Shown here one piece after another: positions 59,574-64,000 of a stretch of DNA of 64,000 bases (positions are counted from its first letter, which is position 1; each line of letters starts with the position of its first letter). The notes beneath the pieces were generated by a model. That model saw only the letters and a list, made by a program, of their open reading frames with translations, was not told the origin of the DNA and did not search any database. Source of the DNA: Streptococcus vestibularis (GTDB lineage Bacteria; Bacillota; Bacilli; Lactobacillales; Streptococcaceae); contig JAABLG010000006.1 in NCBI GenBank assembly GCA_010604095.1, positions 1 through 64,000 of the forward strand. The letters run 5' to 3'. The position numbers and the translations under genes were made by a program.

Positions 59574-60542
59574 TTATTTTTGAATTGTAAGAGCCAGACT
59601 TGCAGCTCCAATGATACCAGCATCATTACCAAGCTCAGCCAATTTCACTTTTGTTGTACGACGTACTTGTGGGAAAGCATAACGTACAAAATAGCTTTCT
59701 ACTCTACTACGTAAGAATTCTCCAGCAGCTGAAACACCACCACCGATAACTACAGAATCAGGGTTAAGGATGTTTGAAATGTTTGCTGTGGCAAGTCCAA
59801 GGTATTCTGACACCTTGTCAACAATGCTATCTGCGAATTTATCTCCCTCAGCAGCAGCCATAAAGATATCTTTACTTGTTACTTGTTCACCATTATCTAC
59901 AGCAGCCTTAATGGCTGAATCGCCTTCATATTCCTCGGCCATATGACGTGCCAAACGAACCACACCAGTTGCTGAGGCTACAGTTTCTAAACAACCATTA
60001 TTGCCACATGTACATTCAAAACCTGTTTCAGGCTCAACGATAATATGACCGATTTCGCCACCGGCACCAGCAACACCATGAATCAAATTACCATCAGCGA
60101 TAACACCGCCACCTACACCTGTTCCAAGTGTTACAAAAACAACATCTGGATTGTTGGCACCAGCACCAACCCATCGTTCACCTAAGGCAGCCACATTTGC
60201 ATCATTATCAATAGCGAATGGAATACCTAATTCTTTTTCAATGACAGATCCAACTTCTTGAGTATCTGCCCAGTTTAGGTTGAAGGCACCTGTTACTGTT
60301 TTATTTTTACGGTCAACAGCACCTGGAGAGCCCATTCCAATTCCAATGAAGTCGTCTGCAGTGAGTCCGTACATTGTCAAACGGTGTTTCAAGGACTCAA
60401 TAATATTTGGAACGATGTGACGTCCATCTTCAAGCGTATTTGTTTCAATAGCCCATTTTTCCTGAACGCTACCTTCTGCAGTCAAAATACCAAATTTGAC
60501 AGTTGTTCCACCAAGGTCAATACCCAAGAGTTTTTTGCTCAT
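59574..60542 (-). CDS. glcK: Glucokinase (ROK family)
   Basis: 322 residues from the ATG MSKKLLGIDLGGTTVKFGIL; the frame stays open ten codons upstream but this start fits the family. DNDANVAALGE contains the catalytic Asp, TLGTGVGGGVI follows, and the ROK zinc site is HIIVEPETG...CTCGNNGCLET. It phosphorylates glucose in the cytoplasm and may affect carbon control. It overlaps yqgQ by 26 bp and shares its promoter. Confidence 0.93.
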   Translation of the reverse strand: MSKKLLGIDLGGTTVKFGILTAEGSVQEKWAIETNTLEDGRHIVPNIIESLKHRLTMYGLTADDFIGIGMGSPGAVDRKNKTVTGAFNLNWADTQEVGSVIEKELGIPFAIDNDANVAALGERWVGAGANNPDVVFVTLGTGVGGGVIADGNLIHGVAGAGGEIGHIIVEPETGFECTCGNNGCLETVASATGVVRLARHMAEEYEGDSAIKAAVDNGEQVTSKDIFMAAAEGDKFADSIVDKVSEYLGLATANISNILNPDSVVIGGGVSAAGEFLRSRVESYFVRYAFPQVRRTTKVKLAELGNDAGIIGAASLALTIQK

Positions 60543-60741
60543 TTTCTTTCTCCATTTCAATGCGATGCTCATGTCGTAAAATCATTTCAGCAGATAGATA
60601 ATTGTCTTTATCAATTAAGCCATTCTGGTAAAGAGCCTCTAACTCAATTTTCATCATCTCAATATCATAAAGTCTTTTACCTAGATAAACTATTATGCCA
60701 AATTGCTTCAACAACTGTTGAACATCATATAAAGTTCTCAT
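60517..60741 (-). CDS. yqgQ: YqgQ family protein (DUF910)
   Basis: 74 residues, a small helical protein. RTLYDVQQLLKQFGIIVYLGKRLYDIEMM is the YqgQ signature region. Function unknown, but the gene commonly precedes glucokinase in Firmicutes. It overlaps glcK by 26 bp. The promoter -10 is only six bases before the ATG and no Shine-Dalgarno exists, so translation is probably leaderless. Confidence 0.88.
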   Translation of the reverse strand: MRTLYDVQQLLKQFGIIVYLGKRLYDIEMMKIELEALYQNGLIDKDNYLSAEMILRHEHRIEMEKENEQKTLGY

Positions 60742-60747
60742 AGCAAT

Positions 60748-60776
60748 ATTTTAGCAAAAAGCTTCAGTCATGACAA
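60748..60776 (-). promoter_or_regulatory. Near-consensus promoter of yqgQ-glcK, leaderless geometry
   Basis: Minus strand: -35 TTGTCA (60771-60776), 17-bp spacer, extended -10 TGC-TAAAAT (hexamer 60748-60753), then exactly six bases to the yqgQ ATG. Confidence 0.75.
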
Positions 60777-60817
60777 GAGACTATTGAAAACCTTTACAAA
60801 TTATCAATGCAAAATTT

Positions 60818-60845
60818 AAAACCCAAGCCGATAAGACTCAGGTTT
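60818..60845 (-). terminator. Terminator of perR
   Basis: AAACCTGAG / CTTGGGTTT stem with two wobbles (60837-60845, 60818-60826), followed by TTTAAATTTT on the minus strand; five bases past the perR stop. Confidence 0.7.
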
Positions 60846-60849
60846 TAAT

Positions 60850-61287
60850 CTATTGGCAATTCGGGCAAATGCCATGGAAAATCATCTGTTCTCGAGTGAT
60901 ACGGAATCCTGTCTGCGATTCAACTTCTTCCTTGAAAGAAGGAATTGGCAAGTCTAAGTCAGTGATATGACCACATTTTTCACAAACAATATTCAAATGA
61001 TCATGTCCCATAAAATCATAGTAGGTCGTATTATCATTGTTTACTTTAATTTCTGAGACGATTCCCTCTTCAACCAAAACTTTTAGATTGTTATAAACAG
61101 TCGCAAGACTCATACCTGGGTTGTCAGGGAGGAGATCATAATATATCACATCTGCACTAGGGTGCTGATCAGACATCATCAAATAACGGATAACAGCTTT
61201 GCGAGACTCCGTCAATCGAATTCCCTTCGCCTTTAACTGATTCAAGACATCTTCATAAACGCTTAAACTACGTCGATGTTGAGACAT
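60850..61287 (-). CDS. perR: Fur-family peroxide regulator PerR
   Basis: 145 residues from the ATG MSQHRRSLSVYED, chosen because AGAAGG lies about 9 nt upstream; an earlier in-frame ATG (61296) abuts the same site. Winged helix with TESRKAVIRYL and HPSADVIYYDL, regulatory metal ligands in YYDFMGHDHLNIVCEKCGH, and the structural Zn Cys4 (CEKC and CPNC at the C-terminus). In streptococci the single Fur-like regulator is PerR, controlling peroxide defence. It lies next to its expected target dpr. Confidence 0.9.
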   Translation of the reverse strand: MSQHRRSLSVYEDVLNQLKAKGIRLTESRKAVIRYLMMSDQHPSADVIYYDLLPDNPGMSLATVYNNLKVLVEEGIVSEIKVNNDNTTYYDFMGHDHLNIVCEKCGHITDLDLPIPSFKEEVESQTGFRITREQMIFHGICPNCQ

Positions 61288-61323
61288 ATCGTCCATCCCT
61301 TCTTCTAAAAGTATTTTGTTAAT

Positions 61324-61353
61324 ATTATACACTTTTAAAGGAACTCTTGACAA
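61324..61353 (-). promoter_or_regulatory. Promoter of perR
   Basis: Minus strand: TTGTCA -35 (61348-61353), 18-bp spacer, TATAAT -10 (61324-61329). Confidence 0.65.
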
Positions 61354-61375
61354 TCATCTTAACTCAGAAAAATGC

Positions 61376-61897
61376 TTATTTCAAGCCAGGTTCTTTACCA
61401 AGTTCAGCAGTCAACATCCATACTGTTTTATCAATTTCTGACTTAGCTGCTGTAAAGATATCATTTGAAGGAGCATCTCCTTCTTCATCTGTAATATCCA
61501 AACCAACTTGGAACAAAACTGACAAGTATTTATATGTATCAACCAACAACTGGATTTGATCAGTCATTGATTTATCAAAAGTACCTGTAGTTTCTGTCAA
61601 TCCTGAATTAGATGAAAACTCAACGAGTGTTGAAAATGGTTCCCCACCAATAGTAATCAAACGTTCGCTAATAACATCAAGATGACCGTTCAAGCTATCC
61701 ATTAATTCATCCATTTTTGGATGAAGATAAAGGAAACCAGAACCACGCATATACCAGTGTACTTGGTGGACAATTGAAGCTGCCACAGACAAATCAGCAA
61801 CTGCTTGATTCAAGACTGCTTTAGTTTTAGTGTTTGTTGATGCTGTAACATGATCATTAACTGTTTCAGTGATAGTTTCTTTAATTGTATGTACCAT
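61376..61897 (-). CDS. dpr: Dps-like peroxide resistance protein (ferritin fold)
   Basis: 173 residues. The inter-subunit ferroxidase ligands are in the positions known for streptococcal Dpr: His47 (VHWYM), His59, Asp63, Asp74 and Glu78. Twelve subunits form a shell that stores iron and consumes hydrogen peroxide, protecting catalase-negative streptococci in air. It has a strong promoter carrying a Per box. Confidence 0.94.
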   Translation of the reverse strand: MVHTIKETITETVNDHVTASTNTKTKAVLNQAVADLSVAASIVHQVHWYMRGSGFLYLHPKMDELMDSLNGHLDVISERLITIGGEPFSTLVEFSSNSGLTETTGTFDKSMTDQIQLLVDTYKYLSVLFQVGLDITDEEGDAPSNDIFTAAKSEIDKTVWMLTAELGKEPGLK

Positions 61898-61938
61898 ATT
61901 TTTTCTCCTTATTTAGAATTACTATTGTTTACGTCTTT

Positions 61939-61967
61939 ATTTTAGAACATTTCTAAATAAGAGTCAA
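61939..61967 (-). promoter_or_regulatory. dpr promoter with overlapping Per box
   Basis: Minus strand: -35 TTGACT (61962-61967), 17-bp spacer, -10 TAAAAT (61939-61944). A perfect inverted repeat TTAGAA-N3-TTCTAA (61942-61956), 13 of 15 to the Per box TTAGAATNATTCTAA, fills the spacer, a classic repressor position. Confidence 0.75.
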
Positions 61968-61991
61968 ATATAATGATTTTTTTGACTCTTT

Positions 61992-61999
61992 TTCGAATA
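61992..61999 (+). promoter_or_regulatory. Candidate ComX (cin) box of the prepilin peptidase gene
   Basis: TTCGAATA differs at one position from the streptococcal competence cin-box TACGAATA, with a T-rich stretch upstream. It lies seven bases before the ATG at 62007. No sigma-70 promoter is evident. Confidence 0.5.
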
Positions 62000-62006
62000 C
62001 ATAGGT

Positions 62007-62657
62007 ATGTTAAGTATCATTTATTTTTTTCTAGGAGCTTCCTTAGGCTCATTCATTGGCTTGGTTTGTGACCGTTTCCCCGAAGAATCCATAGTGACTC
62101 CTAGTAGCCACTGCAGCTTTTGTAAGCACTCATTGCGATTTTTTGAGATGGTTCCTGTCTTCTCCCAACTTATTCTAAAATCTAGGTGTCGTTTTTGTCA
62201 AAAACCTATTCCTTATCGTTATCTCTTTATTGAACTGTTCTGCGGAGTAGTCTGTTTACTCTTTTTACACCACTTTCTAGATTTCGCTGAAGCCTACTTT
62301 ATTATTTTCAGTCTCTTTCTAACACTCTTTGATTTAAAACATCAATCTTACCCACTTGTTATTTGGCTACTTGGAACTACGCCTCTCATTTTTTTGGGAA
62401 ACTTTTACCTAACCTTTACTTTAGGACTCTCACTTGCTATCCTAGCTTATCTCAAACACCTAAATATCGGAGAAGGTGATTTTCTCTACTTGGCAAGCGC
62501 CTCACTCATTTTCCCATTTTCTCAAATACTACTGGCTATCGAAATAGCTTGTCTTTTGGGACTTATTTATTTCCTAGTCAGTAAAGACCTCAAGCAAAAA
62601 ATCGCATTTGTACCTTTTCTGTTTGTAAGTATTTTATTTCTCACTTTCATCAAATAA
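62007..62657 (+). CDS. Type 4 prepilin-like leader peptidase (competence pilus)
   Basis: 216 residues, A24 aspartic peptidase of the membrane. The N-terminal cytoplasmic loop carries two zinc-binding CxxC pairs (CSFC and CRFC) as in bifunctional PilD/ComC. The catalytic Asp residues are in TLFDLKHQ (about 112) and GEGDFLYL (GxGD motif, about 155). Seven or eight transmembrane helices. In streptococci this enzyme (ComC/CilC) processes ComG pilins for DNA uptake; a cin-like box supports competence control. Confidence 0.9.
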   Translation: MLSIIYFFLGASLGSFIGLVCDRFPEESIVTPSSHCSFCKHSLRFFEMVPVFSQLILKSRCRFCQKPIPYRYLFIELFCGVVCLLFLHHFLDFAEAYFIIFSLFLTLFDLKHQSYPLVIWLLGTTPLIFLGNFYLTFTLGLSLAILAYLKHLNIGEGDFLYLASASLIFPFSQILLAIEIACLLGLIYFLVSKDLKQKIAFVPFLFVSILFLTFIK

Positions 62658-62662
62658 AGCAA

Positions 62663-62687
62663 AAAAAGCCGATGATTTCGGCTTTTT
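62663..62687 (+). terminator. Bidirectional terminator between the prepilin peptidase and serine hydrolase genes
   Basis: Perfect 10-bp stem AAAAAGCCGA / TCGGCTTTTT with a 5-nt loop, symmetric T/A tails; serves both convergent genes. Confidence 0.88.
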
Positions 62688-62693
62688 GATTTA

Positions 62694-64000
62694 TTAATTC
62701 ATATTAACACGGTGCCACTCGTTAATCACATAACAGAGCATACCCAGTTGTTGAAGACCCCAACCACTAATTTCCGATGAGTCTTCAGTCGAACCACCGA
62801 GGTAACGTGTATAGATTGCTACCATGTAAGGTGTGTCTTCCATAACAATAGCATCAACGTTTAGTGCTTCACGGACATAACCTGGTTTTTGATAAATCGT
62901 TAAATCAGGAAGGTAGGTCTTATAGTACTCATTAGGGAATGATTCACCAATGTAATGGAGAATATCCTTGTAGTTGTCCTGATGTTTCCAAAGGTAATCC
63001 AAAACTTGAATGTAATAATCTGTTGTTGTCTTATTACCATGCATTTGGATAGTCTTAACATCACCTTTTGACTTACCATATTTATCAAGCATACCATAGA
63101 ATTTCTCTATACCACCTAGGCGTTCTGCCAAAGCATAAGCTGGAGTATTTTCAGAGTATACAAGAGAATATTCTTGCATTTCTGGAATGGTCATTGAACC
63201 ACCAAAGGCAGCAACATAATTATCATGCTCACCTTGATACTCATACTCAGTGTTCGTAATATCAAAACGTTCCGTTAAAGAAAGTTTACCTTTATTGACC
63301 TCATCCATGACAAGCATGTTTAATGGCAATTTGTAGGTAGAGCCTGCAGTCATTGGTTGAGTATCATTCATGGAATAATGCTCATTAGTTTTGGTATTCT
63401 TGTATGAGAAAGCAATTTGGCTAGCATCAATACCTTGATCAGCCAGATAAGCTTCGACCACTTGGTTCAAAGTCATATTGGCATAGTCATAAGTCAAACC
63501 ATTGGCCGCCATCGTGTTAGCATCAGCATCCATAACAGCTTGTTTAGCTTCAGCTGACTTGTTGGTTGGTGTGACCTTTTCCTCTTTTTCCTTCTCATCT
63601 TTTTTAGCCACTTTTGAACTGGATCCAAAAATATTTCCAAAGTTACCTGAGTGACCAGCTTGCTTACCGCGCCCTGCTAGAGCAAGCATAGCAATAAACA
63701 AAAGAACCACCAAAGCACCTAGGAAAGCCAAAATAAGGTAAGCTTTTTTATCATCTCGAGATGACTTGGATTTTGACTTAGATCTAGATTTCTTAGAACG
63801 CTTGCTCCTTAATGCTAAAGGTTCAGTTTTTGGTTCCTTTTCCTTTTGTTCGTCTGATACGACTGTTTCCTTAGCAGGCTTCTTATCTACAGATTTTTTA
63901 GAAGACTTTTTATGTTCTTTTTTCGTTTCTTTCTTCTTGGACTTTTTGGCGTCTTTTTTGACATCCTTCTTATCATCCTTGATATCATTTTTGCCATCTT
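62694..64000 (-). CDS. Membrane-anchored serine hydrolase (class A beta-lactamase-like), N-terminus beyond the window
   Basis: Partial: the frame stays open to base 64000, so the start lies outside. At least 90 residues of Lys/Ser/Glu-rich cytoplasmic sequence precede a transmembrane helix (AYLILAFLGALVVLLFIAMLAL). A charged linker and a penicillin-binding-like domain follow, with the SxxK motif STYK (AGSTYKLPL) and SEN (YSENTPAYAL) in the SxN position. A TTG inside the helix (63731) could be mistaken for the start. Probably acts on wall peptides or D-Ala substrates outside the cell; it may also be an inactive regulator. Confidence 0.82.
   Translation of the reverse strand, partial: DGKNDIKDDKKDVKKDAKKSKKKETKKEHKKSSKKSVDKKPAKETVVSDEQKEKEPKTEPLALRSKRSKKSRSKSKSKSSRDDKKAYLILAFLGALVVLLFIAMLALAGRGKQAGHSGNFGNIFGSSSKVAKKDEKEKEEKVTPTNKSAEAKQAVMDADANTMAANGLTYDYANMTLNQVVEAYLADQGIDASQIAFSYKNTKTNEHYSMNDTQPMTAGSTYKLPLNMLVMDEVNKGKLSLTERFDITNTEYEYQGEHDNYVAAFGGSMTIPEMQEYSLVYSENTPAYALAERLGGIEKFYGMLDKYGKSKGDVKTIQMHGNKTTTDYYIQVLDYLWKHQDNYKDILHYIGESFPNEYYKTYLPDLTIYQKPGYVREALNVDAIVMEDTPYMVAIYTRYLGGSTEDSSEISGWGLQQLGMLCYVINEWHRVNMN

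Overview
The window is a gene-dense, low-GC Firmicutes chromosome segment whose gene content and order are streptococcal. The strongest pointers are an ftsA-ftsZ-ylmE-sepF-ylmG-ylmH-divIVA-ileS division block, the truncated-TCA set acn-citZ-icd, gapN, ptsH-ptsI, nrdHEF, the Dps-like protein dpr and a competence-type prepilin peptidase. The combination suggests the salivarius group (S. salivarius, S. thermophilus or S. vestibularis); the sequence read by eye cannot separate these. No rRNA, tRNA, insertion sequence, prophage or CRISPR array was seen. Most genes are on the minus strand; the plus-strand genes are murT-gatD, a DEAD-box helicase, nrdHEF and the prepilin peptidase.

Layout. 0-5.6 kb: a surface phosphodiester glycosidase with a small membrane protein, then the hemW operon (hemW, acyl-ACP thioesterase, HAD phosphatase, membrane protein, PHP phosphatase). 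5.6-7.7 kb: a lipoprotein and a membrane-anchored unknown protein. 7.7-10.4 kb: dTDP-rhamnose genes rmlA-rmlC-rmlB, with a structured repeat before rmlB. 10.6-14.1 kb: a FAD oxidoreductase and trmK-nif3-ZIP transporter. 14.2-18 kb: cdaA-cdaR-glmM-gtrA (c-di-AMP and cell-wall precursor). 18.1-20.3 kb: murT-gatD (lipid II amidation). 20.3-24.5 kb: mprF with a hydrolase, a repeat-bounded low-GC island and a YiaAB protein. 24.6-28.4 kb: an ABC-F ATPase, udk and a helicase. 28.4-31.3 kb: an operon of two esterases and an ATP-grasp enzyme. 31.4-40.2 kb: gapN, ptsHI and acn-citZ-icd. 40.4-44.1 kb: nrdHEF. 44.2-57.2 kb: ileS with its T-box, then the division and cell-wall cluster up to murD. 57.3-64 kb: DUF3165, typA, yqgQ-glcK, perR, dpr, a prepilin peptidase and a serine hydrolase that runs off the window.

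The genes cover linked jobs: peptidoglycan precursor supply and modification (glmM, murD, murG, murT-gatD), placement of the division machine (FtsA, FtsZ, SepF, DivIVA, DivIB), envelope charge and polysaccharide (mprF, rml), sugar uptake and NADPH or glutamate supply (ptsHI, glcK, gapN, acn-citZ-icd), and oxidative stress (perR, dpr).

The most unusual observations are: (1) a complete 59-codon gene encoding only the N-terminal membrane-binding domain of DivIVA, directly upstream of full-length divIVA; (2) a perfect hairpin between a strong Shine-Dalgarno and the glmM start codon; (3) two diverged copies of a structured repeat whose closing stems differ but remain paired; (4) three operons whose -10 hexamer lies exactly 6 nt before the ATG, implying leaderless mRNAs; and (5) three operon boundaries where a terminator T-tract abuts the next -10 element.
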